From NCBI GenBank assembly GCA_029215795.1, contig JARDYH010000003.1, positions 102,208,609 to 102,272,608 of the forward strand: DNA of 64,000 bases, written 5' to 3'. Positions 11,433 through 23,325 of the stretch are shown one piece after another. The notes below the pieces were generated by a model. The model ran no database searches and was not told where the DNA came from. It was given only the letters and a program-made list of their open reading frames with translations. Within the stretch, counting starts at the first letter, position 1. Each line of letters starts with the position of its first letter. A program made the position numbers and the translations under genes. The stretch comes from Anniella stebbinsi (taxonomy: Eukaryota > Chordata > Lepidosauria > Squamata > Anniellidae).

Positions 11433-12969
11433 TAATCATCAGTATTGATGACAAGAAAGCATTCAAAATGCAGTGAAGTTCTAAGTTATATGTAGAGGTG
11501 ATTTTACGAAGACAAAAACTTGGGAGGAAATCTAGCTTATAAAATAAGTAACACAAATCTTTTGATTTATAGTTTAGTAATCTGGAAGCAGTCCAGTTGT
11601 TCCCCTTTTACAGAGTTGCGAAAATAGTCTCTCTCTTTCTTCCTCCCCCACCCCCATTGCATACGTATTTGGCAAGATGAGGTGTTGCATATCAAATTAC
11701 AAGGCGTGTTGATTGCAGGCAGCCACAGGCACAAGTGGAGAATGGCCAGGACCTTTCCAGTTGTGAACGATACAAGTTGCTGGTTGGTTTTCCTCTTAGC
11801 AGAGGTAGCCAGTCCCTCTGCCGCCTAATTGATTTGGAAGTTTTCCCTTATCCCCTTTCCTTATGCTTGGACTGAGGAGTGCATTGGTGATCACAGTTTC
11901 CCAGGTGGTAAACGCATGTCAAATGGTTAACCCTTTGGCTGCTGCAGGAGAATCTCAGTTTTTATGGATAAGATTGGCTGTTAAGTCTAGCAATTCTCTG
12001 CCTTTGCTCCAGGAGATTGAATGAAGGGATGAACTGTTGGCAGCATTACACTTTTTGCTCCAAGCTAACCATTTAAATGTATATTATTGCATTCTGGATG
12101 GAAGCTGCAAAGTGTTTGATTTTCTTCAGATTGGAGGATAATCACTTAACAACTAGAGAAGAGGAGTCAGTGAAAGAAGATTTCCTGGCCATTGAAATGT
12201 GAAAGCCAACCCAGGCAGTGAAAATGATGATGATGATGATGAGGCAGGTACAATGTGTCTACTATAGGGAGTGATTTTTAACCCATTAACAACTGAAAGA
12301 AATAGTTGTTTACATATGCTAGGTGTGGATATAATTACATATGCTATGTTTGTATGTAATTTGTTTAAAATATTAATATATTGATATCTATGTTTATTTA
12401 AATATGTGTATACAATGTGTGCATGTTGCATTAAGAGTCAAAAATTTGGTGAATGTCCAAATGTGACCTTCATTTTTATCCATTGCTGCTACAATAGTCT
12501 AAAAATGAGAAACAGCTTGTGATGGAACCCTTTCTAACATTTTCCAGGGAGCCTCACAAAATCTTAAGAACTGCCAGTAAATGTTAGGATTCACCAATTT
12601 GACATTTATTTGTTGCATTTAACTATGAGAGTAGGGAGAAAGAAGATGGTTCTTTACATAAAGGGGGATGGAGAAGTTGAATGTTGAAGCAGTACAATGG
12701 GACACAGCATCAGTTTTGGATATCAGTTTTGAAAGTTCCTCCATGTAAAAAAACACTCCCTGCAAATACACAGCTAACACACCAGAACATAGATTTAGCA
12801 CAGCGTTTGTTTTTCATGGAGTTTTTAGCATAGGAGAACATTCAAAACCTAAAGTGGTGCAGCCCTTCTACCGTCTCAGTCTGCTGCATGTATAGACCAA
12901 GACAGGCTGAAAAACATTTTACACTGTGTCCATGTGAATATAATTAGATGGAAATCAGGATGATAAACA
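11433..12969. other. No recognised gene; short (GAT)n run
   Basis: Unique-looking sequence with a (GAT)n run at about 12223-12243 and AT-rich sequence at 12300-12430. No coding or repeat family was recognised. Confidence 0.4.
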
Positions 12970-13145
12970 AGCGTTAAAATCCTGTCTCTGCCATGGTTTC
13001 TCTGCATGGCCATGGGCAAGTCACTTTCCTTTAGCTTCAGTTTTCCCTTCTGTAAAATGAAAAGGACGTGCCTCACAGGAGGTATTACGAACAGGCAGCT
13101 GAGAAAAAACTATTTTAAGTTCAATGCTTATGGAAAATGCAAACT
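12970..13145 (+). mobile_element. MIR SINE (old tRNA-derived SINE)
   Basis: The block contains AATCCTGTCTCTGCC, then CATGGGCAAGTCACTTTCC, CTTCAGTTTTCCCTTC and TGTAAAATGAAAAGG, in the order of the MIR core, with CCTCACAGGAGGTATTACGA after it. MIR is an ancient tRNA-derived SINE of amniotes. The copy is diverged, as expected for its age. No RNA product is expected. Confidence 0.75.
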
Positions 13146-14044
13146 AATAATAATGAAATAATAGGGGAAGGGGAAGCAGAAAAGAGGTGGTAACAAAGTT
13201 AGACATGATTTCTTAGGGCAATATATCATTACATTACTGATATTGATTATAGCACCATCAGTGTACATGACAGAATAAATATAAGTCAAAGACTGATCTC
13301 TGCCCTGAGGATCTTACAATGTAAATGGACAAAACTTGTTGAAAAAAAGAAGGAAGAAAAATTTATTGAGACAAACGATCCTGCAGTGATACACACAGTG
13401 AATAAACTTTCTGTACCATCAACTTTTGGTTGGGAAAGGTTTTGTTTTGTTTTTTAAACAAATCATCGTTTTTAACATTACAATATGTTGGTTTTATCCG
13501 GCTCTTCATGTTCTATTTGAATCTGGCAGAGGAAAAAGCACACACACACACACTGGTTTAGGCATGTAAATTTAGACAGAGAACTAAAGAGGCAGGCAGC
13601 TAAAATGATAATCTCCCTTCTTGGTGAACCAGCCAGAGAAATTCAAGGGGAAAAATTCCTTTGGAAATTGGTTCTCTGGTGGTTACTGATTTCTTTTCTT
13701 AATGGGGTTACCTACAAATAAAATCTTGAAGATTTGCCAGTTCTTGTAAATCTGTTCCTAAAACATGAAACGTTGGTATTTTTCTGGTATTTTTTAAAAG
13801 AAGGGGGAAACCCAACAAATCAACAGTGGGTTTAAATTAATTAAAAGAACAAGAGAAGTTTACAATATCCTCCCTCCCAATTCATTTTGAATAATTATGA
13901 TATATAGAGAAATAAACAAATTGACCTCTTGGTATGCATTTGCATACACAAGTAGGACAATGTTTAGATAGATATTTTAAATTGTTTTTTTCTTCTGAAG
14001 AGAGAGAGGGCTTAAATGTTTGGCAGTGATGGTAATAATTCAGG
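13146..14044. other. No recognised gene; short (CA)n run
   Basis: A (CA)n run lies at about 13540-13553. The rest is AT-rich and unique-looking. Confidence 0.4.
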
Positions 14045-14160
14045 GGTGCAATGCTAAGTACACTTTTACAGTGGAATAAATTTACAATCCTCTATATTTG
14101 CAATCCTAAATTTGCATAGGGAGCATGAAGTCAGTGGGATTTACTTCTGAGTAAACCTTC
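14045..14160. repeat. Short dispersed repeat with the TTACTTCTGAGTAAAC word
   Basis: The segment has CAATCCTAAATTTGC and GTGGGATTTACTTCTGAGTA. Related words appear at 15030-15110, 36005-36062 and 56525-56570, so this is a dispersed short family. Both halves seem to be rough inverse copies. The class is unknown. Confidence 0.5.
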
Positions 14161-14650
14161 TTTCTATATATGCTTTAGAAAGAAATTCCTCCCAATTTTG
14201 CTAATGCCAACTCTATTCTCCATCATTAAAAAAAAGAAAGTTGAGGACTGAAATGGATTGGAGATATATTGAAACACGAACACAGGATGAGCTGTTAATA
14301 AGAATGAAATAAAAACAAACGCAACTTCGCTGCAAAGTTTCTTCTGATGCTTCCCAACAAGGGTTTAAGGTGGCCAAGAGTGCGCAAGAGGAGCGCGTGG
14401 CGATAAAGGGGTTAATGCGCAAAGCCATCTGGCTGAGCTGGTTTGTTATAATCGAGCAGATTCATGTTCGCGGGACTCAGAGTTTTAAGTCTCCTCTCCC
14501 ATAACAGAGTCGAGCAACTTGTGCATAAGCCATCGGCGGAGGGTGTTTTTTTTGTTGTAATTTTTTTAAAAAAATTGTTTTTTGAATGACCAGATTATTT
14601 CCGTCCACCTCTTTCTCTTCATGTCGACTTCCCTGCAAACGTTCATACAG

Positions 14651-14673
14651 ATGCCATGGTCACGTTTACCACG
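14651..14673 (+). other. Candidate exon end with splice donor
   Basis: Two nested ATG codons (14651 and 14656) precede a good splice-donor match, ACG/GTAAGAG, at 14671-14680, inside the CpG-rich block. This could be the 3' end of a first exon, coding or not. The peptide would be too short to identify, and no partner acceptor was recognised. Confidence 0.15.
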
Positions 14674-15029
14674 GTAAGAGGCGGCGGGGGGGGGGGGCGG
14701 CGGGGGGCGGCGGCAGACAAGAACAAAAGAAAGACGGGGGGGGGGGTTGGCTCCTAATTTTGGAACAGCGGAATTCTAAGAGTTTCTGTGCAATGCGATC
14801 CCGAGGATGTTTATGTAGCAGGAAGCCCCATTCACTTGACCAGGGCTTGCTCCCTACGATATGTGTATGGAAAGAAGATCGCGGGTGTAAAAGGCATGGG
14901 GACTAGGGGAGGGTAAGCACCAAATCTACTCTCCCCTGCCCCCCCCCCGCAACACGTTTTCTATTGACTTTCCTTACGTCCCGATCCAATGCATCTTTTT
15001 TCTTGGAAATCCCCCTATATTCACTGGGC

Positions 15030-15110
15030 CTTACTCACAGGTAAGCATGTGCGTTTACTCAGAAGTAAGTTTCGATGGAACTGACTCTCAAGTAAGTCTG
15101 TAAAGGATTG
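15030..15110. repeat. Short dispersed repeat, second copy
   Basis: The words GGCCTTACTCACAGGTAAGC, GTTTACTCAGAAGTAAG and AAAGGATTGCAG match the family seen at 14045 and 56525. Confidence 0.5.
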
Positions 15111-15332
15111 CAGACACACGGATTTCTTTCACTCTTGAGCTTCTCTTTAGTTCAGCTCTTCTGAGGGAAATCGAGGCAGGGCAAATGTCTCAAGGTCCTC
15201 TGGTTTCTTTTTCCTCCCCACCCACCCCCCTTTTTCAAGGAAGGGAATCGAGCGCGTTCCGTTCCTAACAAAAGCCTTGGAAATGCAGGCGGAGAGGCGA
15301 ATAGACAAAATCCAACTTCAGAAGCCTGAACG

Positions 15333-15359
15333 CATCTCTCTCTCTCTCTCTCTCTCTCC
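15333..15359. repeat. (CT)n microsatellite followed by a C tract
   Basis: About twelve CT units, then a C run at 15358-15368. Confidence 0.9.
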
Positions 15360-16360
15360 CCCCCCCCCTCCTCAATTGCGCGCGCCCCTCAGGGCACGTA
15401 GGAAGTCGAGGCAAGCTGAGTTAGAATTCCCCACTTTCTGTAGACCACCCCCCTCTTTCTTTTTCAGGTAACTCTCTCGCTTCCTTGCAGCGTTTCTTCC
15501 CCACTGAAGTAGCGAAACTCCAAGAATTTGCACCCCCCTCCCTTCCCCGTAACCCTCCCCTTTCAAGAGGAAAAAAGAAATCGGCCCCACGCGGAATGGT
15601 GCAGAGCTCCAGTAAACTCTCCGCGCGTTTGTGCCTAGGCGAAAAGAGGACTCCGAGGGTTAGCAAAGATGATGTTCTGCTTGCCAGGGAAAAGCAGCTT
15701 CCACATGAGGAGGAACGAGGCAATGGTGCTTGCAAAACCAGGGCGGTTCTTCCCCATATGGGAGCAAAGGCGTCCTTGCAAAGCCCCATTCTATGAATGG
15801 CAAGACAGAAACGATCCACGCACGCACGGGGACAAAATAAGGGACTCCCTCCTCCCCACCCCCACCCCCACCCCTACCCCCACCAGCTGGATTTCTTTGG
15901 AGCTTCGTTTGGAGATACTAGCTCGCTATTCGGCGGGCGACGAGGGTGGGGGTGGAGAGACGGCAAGAGAGGAGAAGAATGCTGACCTGGTTTGGATACT
16001 TTTCCGATCCAGTCCCTGATCCTTCGTTAAATGAAACTGGAAAAGGAGGGCTAAAACTTGCCTGGATCTCGAAATAGCCGGTAGATGGAGAGAAGTGGCG
16101 GGGGCGTTATTTTGGTTTGAATGAAGCTGTTGGCGGACCGCGTTTTTTGGTGATTTTGTGGTGCGGTTATTTAAAGATGCGTGGAAGATTAAGAGGGAGG
16201 CAGGGAGGGAGTGTGCATTTAAAACGGGCATTGCAATGCAGGGGTGAGCTCGCTCGCTCGCTCTATGCAAGGGACAACCTTTGCTAGAGCATCTGGCTAA
16301 TGGGTACCTTAAGTACGATGCATCTACGGAGAGGACACCGCCGCCCCCGCCGCCCACCAT

Positions 16361-17292
16361 TTAGGCAGTAGGAAAACGATTTGAGTGGAAAGATGTGGAG
16401 GGTATTGTTTGCAAAAAATATATATATTAAAAAATACATCTCAATGATCCGAATACATTATTGCAAAACACAATAATGCAACAAGGCTACAATCACAACG
16501 TACACTATGTAAGGAAGAAGGGATAAAACAGTAAAGGTTTTTTTCTGGGCTCTAGGGCTTCAGCATGCTTGTGGGGGGTATGCTTGAATCTCCGCCCCCA
16601 GGAAAAAGTAAAACAAACAACTATCTGCACCAAGAAAAATAGCACAACTGGGAGAAGATTAGGCAGAATCCCTTCCCCTTGCACAGTTGAATTTCTCTGT
16701 GCAGGGAGGTTTGGGCTGACAGGGTGGGGTGAATGAAGTTTTCCATTGACATGGCATTGTCTAAGGGAAGCTTTGCCGCTGGATTGTACAGAATGTGTAA
16801 ACTGGATCTCATTCCCATTGAACGACTAAGCAAATGTGGTGGCTATCCTAGTGTTTGACAACCTAAAGATCAGTGCAGCAGAAAACCGGAAGTTCTAGCC
16901 AAAGGTGTCCCAGCTGTAGTCATTGGTGCCAATGAAGCAATGTGGAAAGGTGTGGTTGAGGTCTGGTGGTGAAAGTGATTGGTTACACACGCTGACATAA
17001 GGTTTAGCAGTGTTCTGAGGGTCACGGCAAGCTTTCCATGTTTGGCAGAAATACACATGTACTTGGAATGTGTCAAAGCAGTTTATGAGGTTTTAAGTTT
17101 TGAAAAGAGGTGTCTCTTGTAGGGACACCTCTGCCCTGTTTCTAAATTTTGCAGAAGGATAAGCACATGCTCAGTTGTACTTTTCTTACACATTACTTCA
17201 TGACGGCTTCTTTAAAAGATGGAATATGGTCATGGATGAGAGGTGGTGTTGCTAAGCAGGCATGGTTAGTGGGGATGGACTGAAGCTATAAG
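16361..17292. other. No recognised feature
   Basis: No gene or identifiable repeat was recognised. Confidence 0.4.
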
Positions 17293-17695
17293 ACTAAGGG
17301 CAGAATCCTATCGACTGTGTCCTTGCTGCTCGGAAGCCCCTGGGATGCCTATGCCCTACTGGACTGAAACTGACAGGGCAGGAGGATCTGCCGAGGTGGT
17401 CTTTGCCTCCCCATCCTTTTCAGCCTGTCTAGCAAGTCAGCTTCAGGAGACCAGAGAAGCCAGGATACAAGCCTTCTCCAGCCTCCTCTCATACCTGGCC
17501 CTTTCTGGTCTCCCTTCCCTGCCCTCCGCAACACCCCTTTCCTCCTCCCTTAAAGTCCTTTTCTGACCTCAGAGAGACTGCACCGGCTGTGAAGGGGTGG
17601 GGTCTGGGGTCGGATCTCTGACCTTGGAGGGGGTTTTCAAGCCATCCTATGGTCCCTTGGATGCTCTCCCGGAGTCCATAGGATTGCTCTCTCTG
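17293..17695. mobile_element. Possible non-autonomous DNA element with AATCCTAT ends
   Basis: The left end reads CAGAATCCTATCGACT. The right end reads AGTCCATAGGATTGC, its approximate inverse. The 0.4-kb interior is GC-rich and has no coding domain. Family and target duplication were not established. Confidence 0.35.
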
Positions 17696-18599
17696 AATAC
17701 CTGTGAGAGATTTTGAATTAAGAGAAACATGCATTTTGAAGTGTAGCAAAAGTGATTTAAACACACATTCTCTGCCCTGGAAATAGATGTTTCCAAATGA
17801 AGTGAATATGTGTCTAAATCACTTCCACCACTTTGTAGAATTTACTTCGGCAGCTGTGATTGTACATTGTAGCCTCTTGGAATGGCATTGTATTTCTTAT
17901 TGAAGAAGTTGGCCTGAAAGGACTTGCTACTACCAGGGAGGACATAATCTGACTACACTTCAGTAATGGGGAATAAACTTAATTCTACTAAAAATGTTTA
18001 ATGATCTGCAGAAGTTTCCCAAAGGCATGGGAAAGGAATGGAAGGGATGTTACAGGGAAAGGGATGTAGAGGGAGGGAGAAGAATATTAGATATTTAATG
18101 TGTGAGTATGTATTGAAAATGCTTGTTACTCATGAACTAGCACATACTTATTAATCCAGAGTAGTGGTCTCTCCATTGTTTTGTATGCAGAGCCACCAAT
18201 GTGGATTCCTTATGTGGATTTCTTCCTTGTTCCCTAAGCGTGCACTGAAAGTGTATAAAACTTGTGACTGCATTTCAACAGAATTGTTAAAGGAGATATG
18301 CGTTGACCATTGTTGGTCCTCTTATAGATATAACATACTTTAGATAATTTGCATTTTAAATTTCTGTGGAGTATGTAACTATATATGGACAGAATGATAT
18401 AAATGTCTGTATAATAAAAATATTTATTACTGTGTAAATAGTATGACAGGTTTTAGTGCCACAAAAGAACTCCAAGAACTGATTTACAACTTCAGAAAAA
18501 GTGCTTCTGGGACTGCAGCACTTCAAAATGAAGGTGGGGGAACCCTGCTCTCTGACATAATACTGGTTTTCAAAAAGCATATAATTTTGAACCTAGGGA
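17696..18599. other. No recognised feature
   Basis: AT-rich, unique-looking sequence. Confidence 0.4.
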
Positions 18600-19016
18600 A
18601 TATTCAACTGTAGGGACCCATCACTGACTCTCAGTAGTGCGCTGGGTGATGATGTCACCCAGCACGCTACTGAGAGGCAGGCCGCGGAGCCTGCCTGTCT
18701 CTCAGTAGAAGGGACCAGCGGATGGCAGTGGACGGCCCTGGCAGGTAAAGAGCATGAGTGGGGGGGAGGGACAGGGACAGGGAGGGGGGAGTTAGGTCCC
18801 CACTCACCCACTCCTATGTTTTCCGCATAGGCTTGCACAGGGGGTTGCTTTCCCCCAAAGCAACCCTATGGTGAAAACACCTAAAATGGCATCCGCTCCA
18901 GAAATCGAACATTCAATTTTCGGATCGGAATCGGATACAATCTGAACCGGGAAACCTCCAATCCGAGGCATCAGTTCCGATTCCAATCTGATTTTTTGGG
19001 TCCATGCACACCCCTA
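18600..19016. mobile_element. hAT-type element, TAGGGATGTGCA family, partial
   Basis: The right end, TCCATGCACACCCCTA at 19001-19016, matches the end of the family seen whole at 19284-19883 and 49554-50718. Inside are the GATCGGAATCGGAT words and the CTACTGAGAGGCAGGC hairpin module shared with those copies. A matching left end is not clear, so the copy is probably truncated. Confidence 0.6.
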
Positions 19017-19079
19017 CTTTTCATTGCCTAATTGGGGAGCATGGTGGAGGTGCATAAGCCCAGACACTTTTGGCTCTGC

Positions 19080-19283
19080 AGTGGTATAGAAATATAATAA
19101 AAACAGAATAGAAATGTATAAAATTATGCATGGTGTGGAGAAAATTGATTTTTCATAATACTAGAACCTGGAGTCATAAAATGAAGCTGAGTGATGGGAG
19201 ATTCCGGACAGATAAAAGGAAGCCTTCTTCATACAGCACAAAGTTCAGATATGGAATTTGCTACCACAAGAGGTAGTGACAGC
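19080..19283 (+). mobile_element. CR1-superfamily LINE 3' fragment, left part
   Basis: The reading resembles the C-terminal end of CR1/L3-type ORF2, with words such as KIMHG(V)EKI, KEAFF and WNLLPQ in one or more frames. The fragment is cut by a hAT insertion at 19284 and resumes at 19884. No intact ORF remains. Confidence 0.6.
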
Positions 19284-19883
19284 TAGGGATGTGCATCAGA
19301 TTGAGTCTGATCCACGATTTGGAGCCGATCTAACCGATATCACATAAAATTATTCAATTCCGATCCTGGCTTCTGGATTGTCCAATCTGATCCAAACCGG
19401 TCCGAAAGGACCCGATTTGGTTCGGATAAGATCAGAGGATCGGACCTCCTCCCCCCCTTGTGCTTCTTACTTGTCAGGGCCATCCGCTGGCGGCAGCGGA
19501 TGGCAGTGGACGGCCCTGGCAGGTAAGCCCCCTTCTACTGAGAAACAGGCTTACTTGCCGGGGCTGTCTGCTTCCCTCCGCTGCTCCGATCTACTGAGAA
19601 ACAGTCCAGGGAATACTGTACCATGTGGTCCATGTGTTTTTTCTGAAGGTCTGGATAGCCCTGAAGACAGTAATTGAAGTGGCACCTTGGGAAATAAATA
19701 CTTGGTAGGCCGTGGCATGAGTGCCTTAGGGCAATGACTTACTCAACTGTGTGCACAGATTATAATGAAATGATGGTGAGTTGGTTTATCAACTTGAGTT
19801 AAGGAGTGCACTTAACAGGAATGCAACTGACTTCTCCCCTCCCCTAATCCTGATCCGATCCGGGGGGTCCGTGCACATCCCTA
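19284..19883. mobile_element. hAT-type element, TAGGGATGTGCA family, nested in a LINE
   Basis: A 600-bp element with ends TAGGGATGTGCAT and GTGCACATCCCTA. The flanking 8-bp repeats GTGACAGC (19276-19283) and GTGACATC (19884-19891) match at 7 of 8 positions. It has no transposase frame. The interior has GGATCGGAC-type words, a GGCCCTGGCAGGTAAG segment and part of the CTACTGAGAAACAGGC module. Confidence 0.82.
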
Positions 19884-20060
19884 GTGACATCCATCAGTTG
19901 GGATGGCTTTAAAAGGGGTTAGACAAATTCACAGAGGTAAAGGTTAACAATGGCTTCTAGTCATGAAGGTTATATACTACCAGTGTCAGAGGCATTATGC
20001 CTCTGAATACAGTTGCTGGGAAACAACACAAATGTTCATGTGTTGTTGTTGTTTTAAAAA
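19884..20060 (+). mobile_element. CR1-superfamily LINE 3' fragment, right part
   Basis: Continues the LINE 3' end interrupted at 19283, with GATGGCTTTAAAAGGGGTTA, GACAAATTCACAGAGG and GCATTATGCCTCTGAATAC in the usual order of this LINE tail. Removing the hAT and one duplication restores GTAGTGACATCCATCAG. Confidence 0.6.
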
Positions 20061-20164
20061 TCACAGATTGATGTGGAAACCATACAGAATGGACTTATGA
20101 ATGAGACATGTATCAGAAATAGCCCAATCTGCTGTTCCTGTGTAGTTGGTATTAGCTTTCACTA

Positions 20165-20280
20165 TCCTGGTACATTCTAGATGTTTTGGACTACCCCCTC
20201 AGTCCAATGGTAAGGTACGTATGCTTGGACTTGTAATCCAAAATATCTGGAGGGCATCTGGTTGGAGAAAGGTGGTCCAT
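20165..20280. repeat. Dispersed foldback repeat (TCTAGATGTTTTGGACTA family)
   Basis: The left arm TTCTAGATGTTTTGGACTAC and right arm TTGTAATCCAAAATATCTGG are inverse copies around a short loop. The same structure recurs at 56158-56290. Probably a small non-autonomous DNA element. Confidence 0.5.
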
Positions 20281-20989
20281 GGAATAACTTGTACAATGAG
20301 ATAGAAATGTGAAGAGAACAAGAAATAGCAAGCATTATTGGAGAGTCTTTCTATGAAATAGGCTGGATTTCACATAAGGCAAACTACAGAGGTGAATTTG
20401 GAGGTCCTACTTGTGAGAAACAAGGAATTTCAAGGGGACTGGAGAACTAACACCTCATGAAATTTGTCATCATAGTGCCTAGTCTAGGTGCCAGTGGAGG
20501 TTTCTGTTCAGGTTAGAGATGCAAATATCTTGAAGGGGGAACTGAAATAGTTTTGTTAAGATCTGCAGAATTTCTCAGGGAGGATTCTGCAGCTGCTTAT
20601 CTAGGACCAACAAAAATCATGCATGTTTTTGCTCAGCTTGTCTTGTGGGTGTGTCATCCCCTGCCTGTCATCAGTACTGGATGTTTTTTGGGAGTTCAGC
20701 ATTGGTGAAGAAACTCATTTCAGTGGGCAAACTGAGACTAGCGTTTGTCATTGGTTTTCTGCTAAAATGGACGTTTGAGGCAAATTTGAAGGCTCATGCC
20801 TGGAATGAATATCTGTGAAGTTCTGAAAGAACCAAAATGGGTTAAGAGAAAATTTACACAATTTTTCAGAGGCCTTCTGCATCACTCTGCTTGCGAATTA
20901 GGCTGCTTAAATTCTGCTTTAATCAATGGGAATTGGACAGCGTGAGTTTGTACAGAATGTCAGCTTTAGTATTTGGAGGAATGTATTAT
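20281..20989. other. No recognised feature
   Basis: No gene or identifiable repeat was recognised. Confidence 0.4.
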
Positions 20990-21440
20990 TTAAAATAATT
21001 GTATGCCATTCTATCTCATAGGAGCATTCAGAATGGTTCACAAGAAAACAAAAATGATAAACTACAAACATCAAAACACAATAGCAGATAAATATTTCAT
21101 CTCAAAGGTAGCAGTAAAAGCACATCAATGCAATGCCAGCAGTTCACAAACCATTTCAGCAACAACTGCAACACAGTGAAAGTCCACAACATAAACAATC
21201 AACAGAAGGCTGTCTGGTGCTTAAAAGAGAGTAAAGCAGGACCCAGGTAGCCCCAGGTAATTTAGGGTGCTAAAGGTCAAGACCAGCATCTTAAATTGCG
21301 CCTGGATACAAACTGGGAATGAATGAAGATCTCATGTAATGCGCTCCTTCTGGCAAACGGCCATCACTAATCTGGTTGTTGCATTTTTGAACCAGGTGAA
21401 GCTCCCAGAGACTTCAAGAATAGCCCTGTGTATAACCAGG
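20990..21440 (-). mobile_element. LINE fragment, L2-like, antisense
   Basis: The antisense text TTTTGAACCAGGTGAAGCTC and the preceding CATCTTAAATTGCGCC line up in order with TTTTGAACTAGTTGAAG and its flank in the family-B L2 at 44785-45945. The 5' side is rich in CAAAACA-type words like the 3' UTRs of that clade. The copy is diverged and no frame is kept. Confidence 0.5.
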
Positions 21441-21559
21441 GGCAGTATGCATTGGGGGGTGGGCAGTGACAGCCTGACTCTCTCTCACCAATTCTACACA
21501 CACACACCAGCCCCAGCAAGCTACTACTAACATAATAACCTGACATGGTTTGTCGTCTT

Positions 21560-21647
21560 CTGTGTTCGCCTTGCTTGCTGCTATATTGTCTTTTAATTTT
21601 TGTAAACCGCCCAGAGAGCTTCGGCTATGGGGTGGTATATAAATGTA

Positions 21648-21682
<35 letters not shown>
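21560..21682 (+). mobile_element. L2-clade (family A) 3' end with (AAT)n tail
   Basis: TGTAAACCGCCCAGAGAGC, then TTCGGCTATGGGGTGGTATA and an (AAT)n microsatellite at 21649-21682. Only the 3' UTR is kept. Confidence 0.85.
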
Positions 21683-21683
<1 letters not shown>

Positions 21684-23039
21684 TGCACATGTGCAGTGAC
21701 TTGCACATGCTCAGAACATATTCCCAGCTTAACAAGAGGGAGGTGGGGGGACTGGGAGTTAATGAGAACCACTCTCCCTGCTTTCCAAATATGGTTATAA
21801 GAGTGTTCGATCCCTGCACAAGATCCAGGGTTTATATGGGAATTTGGATGCTCATTAAGATCCCCATAGCAAATAGTCTGTTGCTTTGGGGTGAGGGGTG
21901 GGGTGACTCTGCTTGCGTGCTGAATACTCACAGTGTGTGTGTGTTTATATGTGTGTGAGAGAGAGGCGACCAGCACATCTAATCCAGACCCAAAACACCA
22001 TGATGTTTGTGGGCATGATTTTAACGTTCATGTGCTCTAGTTTTCCCTTTTTGTGGAATAGGTAGCTGCTTGGTGGGGATTCAAAAGAATCATTACTCTG
22101 ATAATTTGATTGGCTCAGCCTATGGTGACCCCTTGGCTCTGTCATTGGTGACCCTGCCCTCTGCCCCACCAGTACCAGTGGGTACTTGCCATTATTGTGT
22201 ATAATACATTAGAGTGAGGCATTACAATACCACAATGTGCATGCAGCTGATTTCTTTGGCAAAAACATTTATACTTAAAGTAACTTGAAATGTTACTTAT
22301 TTTGGAACTGAAATTATTTCTACATTTGTAGTCACATTTCCTGTGGCCAAATCTTCCCCTGCTATTCCTGTTACAAAGAAAACAACCACTTTTATCTATG
22401 ACAGTTGGCTTTTTACTCCAACCTTTAATCTGAGGCTTTCTTGCTATCCTTATTAAAAAACTCTAAACAGTTCCTCTCCTGCAATGGTGTTTACAACTTT
22501 CCAAAAATGTTTCCTGCCTTATTAACCACATTTAGTCATAATTTTGGCGAAGTTATTCAGTACATACTTAATTTTCCTTATAAGTCACTTCCTCCTCCCT
22601 CTTACTTCCCTTGGTTGGTCTTCTAAGAAATCCCACCAAATTATATCTTTAAAGTATTTAAGTAGCCCACTCACAATGGCTCTCCTTCAGTATTTATTGA
22701 CTGTGCTCCATAACTATGTTGGGCAAAACCCACTGGGGAGTTCTTCTGCATGAGTTCTATTAAAATGATTGGCACAGGGGCCAATTTCAGTGATGAATAT
22801 TTCTGGTGTTTTTAGATTGATTTTGTTGCTTTTACTTTTTCATGTTATTTTAAGATTGTACAATCGGTTTCCTTATCAGCTACTTTGAGAGTTTCCTTAA
22901 AAGCAGTATATGTTTTTTTTAAAGTAAATAAACATCTGGGGTTAGAGAACTTTCTGGTGGATTTTGTCCCCATTAAGACTTCTGTGAGTGGTTGTTGCTA
23001 AACATGGCAGGTACAACCCATGTTCCGACATAGGTCCCC
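21683..23039. other. No recognised gene; short (GT)n run
   Basis: A (GT)n run lies at about 21931-21956. The remainder is unique-looking, AT-rich toward 22250-22960. Confidence 0.4.
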
Positions 23040-23325
23040 TCTACAAGGATTTGCTTTTGCGCCTGGTTAGCCGATTATGCGCATAATCGCAGAAGCGCAT
23101 TTACGCCTAATACCTCTGCACGAGAGGCGGCGAAGCGCATTCATGGATGTCCAAAATGCGGTTTACAAGTAGTTAATGTGCATAAGCGCATATTCACACA
23201 GTCAAAGTGCGCTTTAACGGACGGAGCAAAATAAAACTCGCGATTTAACGCGCATTTGATAATGCGCATAATCTGAGAGATAACGTGCCTCTACGCCCCA
23301 TTTGCGCTCCGCTGGTGTGTAGGTA
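23040..23325. repeat. CpG-dense GCGCAT-rich block, possible young DNA element
   Basis: Words such as ATTATGCGCATAATC, GCGCATTTACGCC, GCGCATATTC and GATAATGCGCATAATC recur on both strands within 285 bp. Outer segments AGGTCCCCTCTACAAGG and TGTGTAGGTA suggest imperfect inverted ends. The high CpG content is unlike the flanks. Family unknown. Confidence 0.45.

Larger units (their letters stand above)
14400..16360. promoter_or_regulatory. CpG-rich block, candidate promoter region
   Basis: CpG and GC density rises sharply over about 2 kb compared with the AT-rich flanks. Examples are GCGCAAGAGGAGCGCGTGGC near 14378-14402, the G/C tracts at 14680-14760, CGCGCGCCCC at 15378, and the GCTCGCTCGCTCGCTC run near 16248-16264. 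No terminal repeats or target duplications bound it and it does not resemble the CpG-rich transposons elsewhere. A host CpG island, hence a promoter or first exon, is the simplest reading. Direction and gene identity cannot be told from the sequence. CpG counting was done by eye. Confidence 0.45.

Noticed and set aside
14586..14906. 106-codon frame at the candidate exon
   Set aside because: It reads through G tracts and the putative donor. A Gly/Arg-rich product without domain is most likely chance.
15926..16360. 144-codon minus-strand frame in the CpG-rich block
   Set aside because: GC-rich DNA has few stops by chance. The product is low-complexity Pro/Ser with no motif.
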